Assembly (NCBI GenBank): GCA_026724425.1 | Contig: JAIUCV010000083.1 | Location: 558,001-622,000 of the forward strand | Origin: Erythrophleum ivorense | Taxonomy: Eukaryota; Streptophyta; Magnoliopsida; Fabales; Fabaceae | Reading direction: 5' to 3' | DNA length: 64,000 nucleotides | Shown here: positions 9,646-22,130 of the stretch, one piece after another | How the letters are laid out: each line of letters starts with the position of its first letter | Numbering within the stretch: position 1 is the stretch's first letter | Program-made: the position numbers and the translations under genes | The notes under the pieces: model-generated | What the model was told of the DNA's origin: nothing | The model's database searches: none | What the model saw: only the letters and a program-made list of their open reading frames with translations

Positions 9646-11665
9646 GAGCTTTCTACAGCCTCCACACTCGCCTAACACCTAAGGAACACAAGGAGTCGAG
9701 CTATAAAGACTTAAAACTAGCGCTTATGGGAGGCAACCCATATTTTTCTTTTCTTTTAACTTTTGTTTTGATTTGATTAACTTGAATTTTTGGGAATTTT
9801 ATAAAATCCACAAAAAAAAAATAAACATGTTTTAGGATTAAGTGCCAAAGAAGACCATCAAAGGAGTTTTGCATGCTTCATGAAGCCGGTCAACCCAATC
9901 CCACCCATTCAACCCACCCTTGTTCAGGACGAGAACATTGCGGTCAACACCTTGGGATGCTAAAGGAGGATTACGGAGACAAATCGGTCGAAGAAAATCA
10001 GCCAACGGTCGAGTCAAATGGAAGATATCAAGTCCGGTAACATCTTCTCGGCCAAACGGGTAACACGGAGGACCCAATTGACCCATCTCACAAACGGCTC
10101 AACCAACGTCCACCAAACTTCACAGGCGGCCAAACACCACCATGTTGGTCGGCAAATCCAAAAGACAGGACGGAAAAATGTTGACGGATAAGGAGATACG
10201 CACACATGCTACATCCGGTCGATGGCGGGCAACCGAAGGCCGACAAAAACCAAAATCACGGCACGGAGACACCACCACCTGGAAACGGATTCTTGAAGTT
10301 TCAATATCAGTTTTCCACAAGAAAATCGACGGACGGACGAGCCAAATTCAAGAATGGTCAAAAAAACTCTTCCCGGAGCCGATTTGACCACGTTGTGAAG
10401 GAAGTCTCAAACCGCTGGTCCATTTGCCCTCAAATTTCTCCAGTGGTCACAATATATAAGGTTGGTCGACAGAATTTAAAGCTCGGTCGGAGAATTCACC
10501 ATCGTTTGGGCTGTGGTCTATTGCACCCTCTTCGGATCGTTCGGATGGACCACCAAATGATGAATCTCCACAACCGCTTGTTTGTTTGACCTCAAACTTC
10601 ACCCCGGCTCCTGAAATATATGATTAGTCGGTGGAATTTCAATATTGGTCAGAGAATTGTTCACGGTTCACGCTGTGGTCACTCACATCACCTTCCGGCC
10701 GACCGAAGGATCCACCCGATGACGAATTCTCAACACCGCTCGTTCGTTTGACCTCATACTTCACCAGCGGCTTTAAAACATCATATTGGACGGTAAATTT
10801 TCAATCCCGTTCATAAAATTCTTACCGGTTTGTCATGTGGTTCACAGCCCTCATTTTTGGCCGACACACGGGCCTTACACGACCAAACTGCACACCGGAA
10901 GGAATCATACCTTAGGATTGAAAACTCACCGACCAAATACATCTAAGGAATGATTTGATGCTGTCATATCACACTTGGAGTCCCTCAACAACGCAAAACC
11001 GCTCTTCATGACCTATGGTCACACTTTGGTAACACAATCCAAAACACATTCCCATCAAATTTCACTTTTCCTTTTAACCCCTCTTAATTGGATTTGCTTC
11101 CATCGGGACGGTGCACGTTAAGTCTGGGGGGATTACTAACACGTTTGTTCTTTTTGACTTTTCTTTTCATTTTTCCCTTTTTCTTTGAGTCGTTTTATTG
11201 AGTCAAAATTTTGTCCGAGAATTATGACATTTTCTTTGAAACTAACCATGTTACACTAATGTTTAAGTGACCATTGAAACTGTATTTGGCAACACATTCA
11301 TTCAATGTACACTTTGAGCAGATCGGTCTACCAAAGGTGGCCACATTTCCAAAAAGCCGATGGAGGATCCACCTTTGACTCCGCACCTAAATGAATTTAA
11401 CCTTCTTAGCTAGGGGCTTGGTTTTACAAAGGGCACGACTCCTAATCCTCACCAAATAGTGAAAGTCTATGTGAGTTCGGTTCCCCCTCTCTCTTCCCTC
11501 CAGCATTAAGAAAAAGCATCAAGGTCCAAGTAACCGGGGATTAGGTGGCAACCACCATCAATACTCGCGTATATGGAAGACCTTTTGATCCAAGTAACCG
11601 GGGATTAGGTGGCTACAACCATCAATACTCGCGTCTATGGAAGATCCATCAAAAACCCCCACAAA
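9646..11665 (+). other. Non-coding spacer of family-2 element
   Basis: No convincing frame. The sequence is scattered with GGTCGG, GGTCGA and ACCGGTC-type words and matches 40079-42472 in reverse across its length. A conserved polypurine-like block lies at 11088-11137. A roughly 63-bp unit beginning CAAGTAACCGGGGATTAGG is duplicated in tandem at about 11527-11650, also present in the other copy near 40505-40640. RT and integrase would be expected here in a complete element. Confidence 0.75.
11088..11137 (+). promoter_or_regulatory. Conserved block with second polypurine-like tract
   Basis: GATTTGCTTCCATCGGGACG is followed by GTGCACGTTAAGTCTGGGGG. It corresponds to 916-960, 41022-41070 and 54343-54390, although the flanks differ between families. 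Confidence 0.5.
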
Positions 11666-11925
11666 CACTACAAGAAATATACCCGAATTGCGACGGAAAA
11701 TATCGTCGCAATTCCGTCGCAATTCGACTTTTGCGACGGAATTGCGAGAAAGTACTTTCCGTCGCAATTCTTTCGTCGCAATGACACTTCCGTCGCAATT
11801 TTGCGACGGAAAAATTTCTTGCGACGGAAATATGTCCCTCGCAAATTTAAGAGGGAATTGCGACGGAAGTCATACGTCGCAAGTTTGCCACGGAATAATT
11901 TCCATCGCAAATTTAAGATTTTTGA
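11666..11925. repeat. CACTA left TIR and subterminal repeat array
   Basis: After the CACTACAAGAAA end there are about a dozen copies, in both orientations, of the 9-10 bp word TTGCGACGGAA or variants. In En/Spm such subterminal motifs bind the TNPA protein; by analogy this array is the likely binding region here. Confidence 0.85.
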
Positions 11926-12089
11926 GTAAAAAAATTTAATATAAAAAATTAAAAAAATTATTAAAACGTAAATTAAAAAAATAATATGAAAAATTAAAAT
12001 TTAATTAAAACTTAAATTCAAATATAGTACAAAATACGGAAAAATAGTTCAAACGTAACATAAAAAAACAGTTCAAATATAAACTAAAA

Positions 12090-13816
12090 TTCAGGAGACC
12101 GTCCACGGCCCGCTGATCCACCTCCACCGTCTGTTGCATCCCCTCCGCTCCTTCCGCCCTGGAACTGCTGGTTGTCTGGATAGTGGCGCCTCAAAATCTC
12201 GAGTAGCTTCGGATCGTTAGCGCCCAAATAGCCGAATATCTCTTCATAGCATGCTAACTTCGTCTTTGTTGCAGTCAATTCCTCCTTTATCTCAGCAACC
12301 TCGTGGGGATCCTGGAACGGACTTGAAGCGGAACAACGAAGAGAACCACTCCCAGTATCGATTTGGGATTGGAGAGAACCAACCCCTTTAATTTGTCCCT
12401 TTCTACGGGGAGCGGTCTGAAAAAAACAAAAAAAATTAAATAAACAAATATTTAATATAATATAAATATGAATTGAAATAATATGAAATATAAAACAAAA
12501 ATAATTACCTCCACAAAAACTTTGTTCCTCACAGACGTAGATAGCTCAGCAGGACCAGAAGCGATGCTCTCGGGATCATCATTATGAGTCATTTCTTGTA
12601 GCTTGGAGTTAACATCGTTGTAAAGCTCCTCAGAATCTTCATCCAAGAAAGTGCCATCCGGGTTCCGCTTTGTGTACGCGAGTACCGCTAGCAAATCAGT
12701 CTCTGTTTCTCCCTTTTCCTCAGCCTTCAAAATAATTTTAGATTTTATAAGAACGATAAAAAAAAAATATAAAAACAATTACGAAATAAAAAAAACTTAC
12801 GAGCATTCGGCCTCGGGCTCTGAATGAAGTTCGGCCCGAACGATGTGTAGAGTTTTTACTCTTCATTCGAGCCGACTTGCTGTTCCCGCTTCTGGTCTGG
12901 TGATCAGGATCCTGCCAAAATGCAACTAAGCCCTTCCAAACATTCACGTCGAACTAGTAAGGCATGGCCTTGTCTCCTTTTTTGATCCAACTCTGCTTCC
13001 ACCGTGATACCATATCAGGCAATCGCTGCCTGACTTTGGCCCTGAACTTCTCCTGAACCCTCCCGGTAAAGCCAGAATCCCAGTGATACTTACGCTTAAA
13101 CAAAATATAAAAATTAATCATATAATATTAGATTAAAATCAATGAATCGAATTTTGAAAACGTAAATTAAACTCATATTAAGACTTACAGCGAAAGTACC
13201 GAACCAACGGTCGATGACATACTCCAGTACATCTTTCCACCGGGCATGAGGTTCTTTAAAATCTTTTTCAAAGATTTCCGTAACTGCGGAAGCGACGGAT
13301 GGATCATCGTTAAACCTGAAAAGAAAAAACATTAGAATTAAGATTTATAAAATGTGAAATATAAAATAAAACAAAAACTAAAACAATTTTTTTAAAAATA
13401 TACATATACCAGAAAGTGTTCGGCGGACGGTGTGGATGAAGATGAGGTAGGAGATGATGACCAGGCTCATATAAAATGTCCCTAATCGACGCATAAAATG
13501 ACTCTCTAGTGGCCTGAATCATGGCCGGATCTGCGTCCGGCATATGTGGGGGCGACGTTTGAGAGGGTGGAGATGGAGACCGTGAACGCTGCTCCGTAGA
13601 AGCATGGGAGCTATAAGTTAGCCCATGGCCAGAAGTCGGAGGAACGGAACGCGATGCCGAACCACCATGGCCAGAAGTCTGGGGAACGGAACGCGATGCC
13701 GAACCACCATGGCCACGGCCAGAAGAACCGCCACGGCGAGAAGAACCGCCACGTTCAGAAGAACCACGTGAACCGCCTCCTCCCTGACTCAAATAGTCCA
13801 TGTAACTATCACCCAC
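12090..13816 (-). pseudogene. CACTA second gene, Transposase_24 (Ptta/En/Spm)-like, about five exons
   Basis: Minus-strand exons can be followed across AT-rich introns: about 13816-13412 (Gly/Ser/Arg-rich start MGDSYMDYLSQ, then a Pro/Ser-rich part), 13315-13192, about 13090-12803, 12726-12510 and about 12420-12090. Donor and acceptor sites with GTATAT, GTAAGT or GTAATT and TTNCAG-type ends fit most junctions. The third and fourth exons have the WKKQ/W..GLVAFWQDPDHQ and KRNPDGTF.DEDSEELY pattern that I associate with the Transposase_24 family of plant CACTA elements. A TAG (MPY-stop-FDVN, near 12957) interrupts exon 3 and probably replaces a Trp. The function by analogy is the DNA-binding helper protein for the subterminal array. 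Exact splice sites are by eye. Confidence 0.65.
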
Positions 13817-15425
13817 CTGCCAAAGAAGAAAATAATATTAAAAATAATAATATAGAAACCTAAAAAAATAAAATAAAAAGTGTCTTCCTAAACTTTCCTA
13901 AACTTTCCGGAATTTTAATAACCGATATTAGGCATGTGACTTCGGGTGTTGGGGTTGAGTTCGGATGGGAACCTAAAAACCTAAATTGTAATTATTTTAC
14001 TCAGTAATTGCTAAAGTATACCAAAAAGAATTGTTCTTTCATTTATAAAAAGTATGCCACAAAATGATATGGTTTGAAGGTTTCAATGACAAAACGTAAC
14101 AAATTGGTAGATATATTGACGAATATTCGGAAATGTTTCGAAAGATTGTGACATATAACAACAGCCTTAGTCGTTTATTGACCAACGGCCAAAACAATTC
14201 ACTTTGTGCGTTGCTTGTATCTAATAAATTATCGGCTAACTAGCTGTTCATGTAAGTTATGTGGTTTATTGTCTACTAAATGTCTAAATCTAATGTACAA
14301 CACATTACACATGTTGAAATGAATCCAATAAACCATGAAACTAATCCAAGATACACATCAGCATTATGATTTCTAAACCGGAATAAAGTCGGGCAGAATT
14401 TACCGGAGGCGCGAGATGACGGAGAAGCGACAGACGACCGCGGATAGAGGAGGCCGGCAGAGAAGGAGTAGGTTCGCGAGAAAGAATGGCCGACCGGTGA
14501 AGAATCACGATATGCGGCGGAGAAGAGAAGGCGGCCGCGGAGAAGAGAAAGGGGCGCGAGGAGGAAGCACCAGCGGGAGAAGGAGTCACCGGCGCGAGAA
14601 GGCAGGCGGCCGGAGGAGAAGCCCGATCCGCGGCGGAGAAAAGAAGATCGGCCGCGAAAAGAGAAAGGGGCGGGCGGAGAGGGCGAGGCGGCGCGAGAAG
14701 AGATAGCCGTGCCGGAGGAGAAGAGAAGGCGGCTGGCGGTTGCGAGATGACGGAGATTCGGCGGCAGATCTAATTTTCGGCGGCGGCGAGGAACTTTTAG
14801 GGTTGGGGCGGTTGGTTTGAGCGCCGCTCAAACCCGAAATCGAGTATATATAGAATTTATTGCCATAGCAATTCCATCGCAAATTTGGGGTTATAAAATT
14901 GCGATGGAATTGCGAGGAAAAACTTAGGGTTAGAGTTTAGGGTTTAGGGTTATAACTACGGACTAATTAAGGTAACAATATTGAATATATTTTGTTATTA
15001 GTAGGTGAATAGGAATAAGAATATAGATATTAATCAATTCGTACACATAAATATATATGATCGTTCTTTCCGTAAAATATGTTGTAATGTTTAATACGTC
15101 TTAACCCTTAATGAGTTTGATATGTAAAAAGTGGAATAGAAACATTTTTTTATTTTGTAAAGAGCTTTTAGGGCTTAATGATAGAGTGTAAACTAAGATT
15201 ATATTACCCTAAACCATCGATATTCGAAAAATGTATACCCTAAACCCTAAATCTTTAAATTCCATCGCAATTCCATCGCAATTTTGCGATGGAATTGCGA
15301 TGGAATTGCGATGGTCATGATAGTTTCCATCGCAAATCCATCGCAATTCCGTCGCAAAAAGCCTTAATGTAATTTAAAAAAGAAATTTAACTATTTTTAA
15401 ATACATAGGCAAACCAAAAGAATCA
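13817..15425 (-). promoter_or_regulatory. Internal region of the CACTA with a second promoter and internal subterminal-like repeats
   Basis: No supported gene. A minus-strand TATATATA is at 14845-14852, followed downstream by a CT-rich, then GC-rich, leader (about 14840-14400) before the ATG at 13816. Upstream of the TATA box, at about 14865-14920 and 15258-15355, are clusters of GCGATGGAATTGCG. They resemble the terminal GCGACGGAATTGCG repeats with C changed to T. The plus-strand frame at 14416-14706 is a low-complexity Arg-rich shadow of the GA-rich leader. The stretch 13880-14400 is AT-rich with nothing recognised. Confidence 0.55.
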
Positions 15426-18400
15426 CTATGAGTTTTCACTATGCTCCCGTTCGTCGTCATCAATAGGAGGCTCCTCAAATTCATCGGACTCTCCATCATC
15501 GCTTGTATCGTCAACGACGTCTTCTACTTCTCTGTTAGCGGGATCAACGTGTATGATATGTTCTGTGGATTCAATTGGGTTTGATGTTTCTGCAACTCTG
15601 TCATGCTGCATAGCCACATCATCGTCTAAACCGAGTACACAACCTCGTGGATTGACCTTAATGACCGATAACCAAGTCTCCCGTTTTTGCCTAATTCGAG
15701 GATAAGGAATGAAACACACTTGCTCTGCTTGCGATGCAAGGATGAAGGGTTCGAACTTGGAAAATTTTCGGTTTGCATTTACGTCGGTGACACCTAACGT
15801 CTCGTTTCTGCGAACCCCTCGACCAAGTGTCGGATCGTACCAATCACATTTGAACATAATACATTTCAAGTTGATAATTCCTGGGTAGGTCACCTCGATG
15901 ATCTCTTGCAAAACTCCATAGAATTTTGTTTCACCCGAGACATGAATACCGTAATTTGCTGTCGACTTCCGCATGCCATGCTTGTACGTATGGAATACGT
16001 ATCCGCGAGTGCAGTACATTGGTGCCGTAGTGATCTTTCCTGTTGGTTCGTGAACAATCTCATGCAACCATAATGGTATTTGTTCCGGATGATATCCATT
16101 TTTCACCTATAAAAAAATGGTGCAATCATTACACTATATAAAGAAGTTTTCTGTTAAGTTTAAATATATATTAGTTTGTATATATTTAATTTGAAGAGCG
16201 CTTACATAGTATTTTAACCATCCAGCAAAATCACGTTCTTTGTACAACTCATACTCATGTTCTTGTAAATCAGGAAATGTCTGTCGGATCTGATTATCAA
16301 ATATGCTGGACAAAAATCCTCAAGTTATATATATATATAAATTATAGATAAAAACTTATGACGCGAAGTTGAAAAATTGAACAAGTTACCTCTCAAATTG
16401 GTGCACTTCCTCCAGATTACGTAATATGTAATTGTGAGCCGCACTCCAATGTTTATGATCCCACGAATCTTCCTTCAACTTTCCACCAAGTCTGCCAATT
16501 TCTTTGAAGATGTTGGGGACAACATGCCTATATGCAGGTGCAACGCCTCCATCATCGTATCGTTTTGTAGCGGTTCTTCTTGTTCTCACATTTGGGCTAA
16601 AATAGTAAGACGCGAAGTTAGATGTTTCCTCAGTCAAACTTCCTTGTACGATAGATCCCTCAACTTTTGCAAGGTTTTTGGCCTTTCCCTTCAAGTGTCC
16701 CATAAAACGCTCGAATGGGTACATCCACCTGAATTGCACAGGTCCCCCAAGAGCCGCTTCATAAGGTAAATGTACCGGTAGGTGCTCCATCACGTCAAAG
16801 AATGAAGGAGGGAAGATTTTCTCCAAGTTACATAGCAAGATAGAAATGTTTTTTTGTAACTTCTCTACTCCGTCTTCTGTCAGTGTTCGCGTGCACAGAT
16901 CTCGGAAAAACGCCCCAATACCTTTAATATACACAATAAACATATTAATAAAAACATATTTAATTAATTATGTACATATATAAACTCAAGTAAACGAAAT
17001 GTAAATACTTGTTTACCTGCAATTGCTTCGTGGACATGAGACGGCAATAGTTCTTGTAATGCAAATGGTAGTAATCGCTGCATGAAAACATGGCAACGTG
17101 GCTCTTCATACCAGAATTTTTTTGTCCTTGCTCTATACATCGTGAGAATTTGGACACATAGCCATCCGAAAATTTGACATCTGAGGCAACCCAGTCAAAC
17201 AGAGCTCTCTTCGCATCGGCAGACAATCAAAAGTTTGGAATTGGCTGTTTTCCATCTCTAGTAATATGCAACTCGCTTCTTTTGCATATTTCTGCTAAGT
17301 CCAGCCTCGATTTCATATTGTCTTTACTTTTTCCTTGGACATTCAAAATGGTATGCATGATGTTATCGAAAAAATTATTCTCGATATGCATAACGTCAAG
17401 ATTATGTCGCAAAAGGTGGTCTTTCCAATACGGGAGTTCCCAAAATATACTCTTTTTGTGCCAATTGTGTTCTTGAGAATATCCGTCGGGCATGTTTGCA
17501 GTACAATGCCAATTGCCCCCACGTTTGCATGTTTCCTCACCACCATAATAATCGATCTGATAAAGCAAATCCTGTCCTGCAAGATAATCCGGAGGGGGAC
17601 CACGGACAACCTTATTCTTCGTAAATAAGTCCTTGCTTTTTCGGTACTTATGATTGATAGGAAGAAAACGACGGTGACAATCAAACCAACATGGTTTTCT
17701 TCCATTCCTCAGCTGAAATGCTTCTGACCTATTCAAACAGTGTGGACACGATAGTCTTTCGTGCGTAGTCCACCCCGACAACATTCCATATGCTGGAAAG
17801 TCACTAATCGTCCACAATAATACTGCGCGCATGTTGAAGTTTTGTTTCTGTGAATAATCAAAGGTGCAGGAACCCGAATACCACAACTGTTTCAACTCAT
17901 CAATCAAAGGTTGGAGGAATACATCAAGGGATCGCTTCGGATGCTTAGGACATGGCACCAAAATAGTTAAGAACAAAAATTCTCGCTGCATGCACATTGT
18001 CGGTGGAAGATTATATGGAGTCAATATGACGGGCCATAGCGAATATTGTCTCCCTGACATACCAAATGGACTAAATCCGTCTGTGCATAATCCAAGATTC
18101 CTGGACTCATTAGCAAAGTTTGAATGTACCGTCTGAAAGTGTTTCCACGCCTTTGCATCTGAGGGATGTGTTATCTCTCCATGTTGTGTGGAATGTTCTG
18201 CATGCCATCTCATTGACGCTGACGTCATTTCCGATTGGTATAACCGTTTCAATCTTTCAGTGATTGGCAAGTACCACATACGTTGGTAAGGGACCCGCCT
18301 CCTTCCAGTAGTGGGTTTGTATCTCGGCTTCCCACAAAATCGACATTCCTGCAGCTTATCATCATCTTTCCAGAAAATCATGCAATTGTCAATGCCTACA

Positions 18401-19155
18401 TCAATCATTTCATACGGTAACCCAAGACCCGCAACCAACTTCTGTATTTCATAGTAATTACCAGCAGAAAGATTATCTTCCGGTAAATACTCTTGAAATA
18501 GTCCAGCCCACTTATCCATGTTACTTTCGCTGCTGTTATCTTCACTTTTAATTGTCATCATCCTAGCTGCTAGTGACAATCTAGAAAGTCCATCTCTACA
18601 TCCATCGTAAAGTGGTTGATTTGCAGCATCTAACATATCATAAAACTTTTGTGCTTCAATGTTGGGTTCTTCCAAAATTTCTTCCATGAGATTATCAGCA
18701 AGAACAGGTGTAGTTTCATGAAATGCATCCGTAACCATATCATGAAACCTATTCCCTTGCTGATACCCAAAATCATTTCCCAATATATCAGGATGACTAT
18801 AATGATAACTAGCGTTATAATTATGTTCTTCAACCCCTTGACTCGAACCACTATTTCCCGCTTCATAATGAGTAGTATTATAATGATTTTCCCCATGAAA
18901 ATACCACACATAATAGTTTGCTAGAAATCCTCTATTAAATACATGTGTTTTCGCAGTATCAATAGCAACATATTTTTTGTTCCCACATTTCTTACAAGGA
19001 CAAAATATTTTACCAGTTTGCATTGCTTGTGGTTGGTTTGAGGTTTGGTTAAAGAATCCATGTAATCCTTCAATAAACTCTCTCGTTACTTCGCCGGTCC
19101 CTGGATCTCTTTGATTGTACATCCAGCTTCGTAACTTATATATTCCGTAACTCAT
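15426..19155 (-). pseudogene. tnp2: TNP2-type CACTA transposase gene
   Basis: The minus-strand ATG at 19155 opens a 642-aa frame to 17227. Residues of about 1-90 form the transposase-associated domain with a CPCKKCGN zinc-binding pattern. The central part is the tnp2 catalytic domain, with WWHAEH-like SMRWHAEH, DGFSPFGM, WPVILTPYNLPP and LSCPHCL landmarks. The frame is then interrupted by a TGA (about 17222-17224), and a one-base deletion near 17100 breaks the next segment (17226-17016). After an intron, 16943-16386 is a DUF4218-like domain (FFDVMEHLPVHLPYEA, WMYPFERFMG). After another intron, 16106-15426 is a DUF4216-like domain with an acidic C-terminus. This order is standard for plant CACTA transposases. 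It would cut the element at its ends, but the two lesions make this copy non-functional. Confidence 0.9.
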
Positions 19156-19299
19156 TTTTGGGTGTTTTTTTTTTCTCTCTTTTTTTCTCTCTTTTTTTTC
19201 TTTTTTTCTTCTCTTCTTCTCTTTTTTTCCTCTTCTTTCTTTTTAGTTTGTGTGTGGATGTTCTGAACTCACGTTGGCTATTTAAAGATACGAAATTTT

Positions 19300-19647
19300 C
19301 TTTGCTACGGAATTGCGACGGCTTAGCGAGGGATTTGCGAGGGATTTGTTGAGCCGTTTGCTACGGATTTGCGACAAATACAACATTTGCGACGGAATTG
19401 CGACTAACTTGCGACGGCTTTGCGACGGAAATAGTCCAGCGCAATTTATTAGGTGAAATTCATTTAACACGTGCGCACCTACCGGCTCCGGATGTCGGCC
19501 AACAACTTTTCCTCGCAATTCCGTAGCAAATTCATCGCAAATTTGCGACGGAATTGCGAGGAAAAGTTGTTTACTCGCAATTCCGTCGCAAGACTCTCGC
19601 AAATTTGTGACGGCGTGTTTTCCCTCGCAAATTTGCGATAACTTCTT
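19300..19647. repeat. CACTA right subterminal array, terminus missing
   Basis: Many GCGACGGAATTGCG-like units in both orientations lie upstream of the tnp2 start. The terminal CACTA sequence itself is absent. The sequence switches to family-2 LTR at 19648 across a short CTTC identity, which marks a deletion junction. A CT-rich leader lies at 19165-19240. Confidence 0.8.
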
Positions 19648-21057
19648 CTTCAAACAATGATCCATGCAAGTTCCCAAGTCAAGAGCTTCAACAAAACTCA
19701 AGTTAGCCGGTTTCCGCATTCGGACAGAATCAAAGCATCCGAAAGATGACCGCGGAAAAGGGTCTTTCCGACGTTCGATCTTTATATGGAAAGATAGATA
19801 AATGAGTCATGCGTCGCGGCGAAGTGGAATTGGGCTATTTGGAGCAGAAATGCGGCCTAGGATCTTTTTCTCCCAAGACATGTCCGTCTGGCGAGTAAGT
19901 GAAGCCCATGGAGCTTGGATGAGCGAAATGGACCGGGATCACTGCGGGCCAAGCCTGGACTTCATCAAGACTCAAGCCCACGCCACACCACGCGATCAGA
20001 AGGCAGCAGCCGCGCCTCACTCAAGACTTGGTGAGCAAGTTCAAGCGAGGAGAAGAAATGGAAAGTTTCCTCTTCTCTTTTGCGCATTAACTCAGCCGAC
20101 CTAGCCTCCCCTCACCTATATATACTTGCTTTTAGCCTGTTGTATCGATATCACAATATCATAGAACACAACTCTCTTCTTCTTTCAGTCAATAAACCGG
20201 AGCCACTTAGGTGGTCTCCTTGCTCTTTCTTTTCTTTTGCATCTTGTACATACTCGCATGTTTTAGATTAAGTCTAGGGTTTTAGAGGTTTCTCTCTATG
20301 GAGGAGCCGCGGTTTGACCTCTGTCACTCCGCCTCCTACCATTAGAACCATGAGACTCTCTCTACTCCTTTAAGACTCATCGTTGAATTATGGATCTTTC
20401 CAAGAGGATATGATATAATTGCCTTCAATAATCGGTTGTTGAATAAAGGGAAAACCCCATGGTTCTTCATCTTTATTTGCGCCTCATGCTTGTTGCTAGA
20501 GTAGCTAACTAGTGACATGATTTAAGGTTGATATACTCTCCAAAAGCTTGTTATATCTCCGGATCTAGTATTTGATGAGCAATAAATCTTAAGCTATGAA
20601 AGTAGACTTAAGGATTGTTGTGAACAATCATCACTTGAACCTAAGGCATACCTCACTCTTCAATGACCATGCGACAGCTGAGTCCATTGGTTTAAGAGGT
20701 ATAGGTGGTCGGAGCCACGAAAGTGGGATGACCACATCATAGTGTTTTGAGTTTAGGAATCAGATTTGACAATCTTTTCAATTGATTTGGCATATGTTCT
20801 CACGGTTTGTCTTTGTTCAATTGATGTTGTTTGTATAGCTTGCATTGTTATTTACTCTTTCTTATAAAACAAAAACACAAAACCCCTTACATATTATTGA
20901 TTTAGCTTAACCAAATCTTTACAAACGTGTAGTGTGCAATTCGCATTCTCTTGTGGATCGACCCCTAAGTACTACAACAACATGTTGTGCACTTGCAACC
21001 ATGTTTTGCTTAGGGTTTTTATTACTTGCATACATCCCACACCCACGCATGCTATCA
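19648..21057 (+). repeat. 3' LTR of family-2 element, first 150 bp deleted
   Basis: Collinear with 6352-7770 of the 5' LTR and nearly identical to it; it ends in GCATGCTATCA followed by the AGCAA duplication. It carries the TATA box at 20117-20124. The most visible differences are a short deletion near 19780 and scattered substitutions. Confidence 0.92.
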
Positions 21058-21062
21058 AGCAA

Positions 21063-21562
21063 CCCCAGTATAATTGGGGAGATATGATTCTCCGGCGGCC
21101 TTGCCAAGGGATAGCGACCCCAATGTAAGTGGTTGCAGACTTATCATAGTGTAGGAGCCTCAGTATAAGTGGTTAGGGATGCTTACTTACTAGTGGCTGA
21201 CGAGTCGCAAAATGAGTATCGAGAGATGTGGTGGTTTCCTTGAGGGGATATGGTGGGTCTCCAGCATTTTCTTTGGGGATGGTAGTTCCCCAGTGGGCTT
21301 ATGTGGGACTATTGTCTCTCAGTATAAGCAGAGGGGTGATGTTTTAGAGGTAATCTGGGTGTAGTAGCCCAGTAAAAGTGGTGAGAGTAATGAGTTAAGA
21401 GTAAGGATGTCTAGAAACGTGTGTATAACATAGGATTAAATACGAGTCTCGGGAATCAGGTGAGGATCTCTTGTGTTTTGGCCAGGTGAAACCAAGTTTG
21501 TTGTCTTTGGTAGATGTGTGTTTTTGGGATTCGAGGTCGAATCCAATTTAGTGGGGCAGAAT
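21063..21562 (+). other. Tekay-like 3' non-coding region and polypurine tract
   Basis: It continues the short tandem units of 5794-6201 (CCTCAGTATAAGTGG units near 21115-21175) and ends with GTGGGGCAGAAT at 21551-21562 directly before the LTR start. No open frame of note. Confidence 0.65.
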
Positions 21563-22130
21563 TGTAACATCCGTAAACCAAGAGCTGACTTTTGTGGTTG
21601 GTATTGAGCGACTCCAGGGAGGGTGTCGGTCGACACCGGTTATTGGAAATCGCGTCGGTTCGATTTAAGTCGTCTGGTTTAGCCGGTTTGGGCGAGGAAG
21701 CCGTAGGTTTCGAGTTAAAAGGGTTGTGGCCGCGTTTTCTTCACTATTTTTGAGGTGAACAATGCCAGAGGAGAGAAAAGTGGAGATTTGAGGGAGAAAT
21801 CAGATTTCTGGGTGGAATCGAAAGCCGTTTGTCAATGTTCATCGCCATCTCTCTCTTTTTCCCTTTTTAATTCTTTGTCGCGGTGAGTGCGTGACCGTAG
21901 GCCCGTGATTTCTAGAAAGTTGGTTGATTGGTGTGTTTAAATCGTGTTATTGGTGAAAATTGTTGTTGATTTGGTGTTTTTTCGTCCCTATTCGTCGTTA
22001 TGGAATTATATTAAGTTTCCTTTAGCTTGATCTAGAGTATTTTAATTGAACATTCAATTTTACACACAATTAATGAGAAATATTAAATTACACTTTAATA
22101 GCTCTCATCTCCTTCACCACTTTGATTTCT
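21563..22130 (+). repeat. Tekay-like LTR
   Basis: It begins TGTAACATCCGTAAACC directly after a polypurine tract and contains a GTCGGTCGACACC-type palindrome. It resembles 53873-54340. Its end is uncertain because AT-rich sequence follows until another TGTAACATCC at 22131. Confidence 0.6.

Larger units (their letters stand above)
11666..19647 (-). mobile_element. CACTA (En/Spm) transposon, right terminus deleted
   Basis: The left end starts CACTACAAGAAATATACC, the classic plant CACTA terminus, followed by a dense array of GCGACGGAA/TTCCGTCGC repeats. Two minus-strand genes follow: a Transposase_24-like gene (12090-13816) and a tnp2-type transposase (15426-19155). The right subterminal array (19300-19640) stops without the expected CTTGTAGTG terminus and joins the family-2 LTR at a shared CTTC, at LTR position 151. 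The element sits between the spacer and the 3' LTR of the family-2 element. The deletion has therefore removed the right TIR plus roughly the last part of the host's spacer, its polypurine tract and the LTR start. It should be immobile. Confidence 0.9.
6202..21057 (+). mobile_element. Family-2 Athila-like element (gag-protease), split by a CACTA
   Basis: The 5' LTR (6202-7770), tRNA-Asp-type primer site, Gag-protease frame, about 2 kb of spacer, the CACTA (11666-19647) and a 3' LTR lacking its first 150 bp (19648-21057) lie in order on the plus strand. The 5-bp sequence AGCAA occurs at 6197-6201 and again at 21058-21062, a perfect target duplication that ties both ends to one insertion. The LTRs differ at only about a dozen sites by eye, so the insertion is young. 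No RT or integrase is present. The second copy (38504-45994) has the same gene content, so lack of pol is a family trait rather than damage to this copy. Confidence 0.92.

Noticed and set aside
11663..11665. AAA as a 3-bp CACTA target duplication
   Set aside because: The right terminus is deleted, so it cannot be paired.
14416..14706. 96-aa Arg-rich frame
   Set aside because: Low-complexity purine-rich leader of the CACTA second gene, read on the wrong strand.
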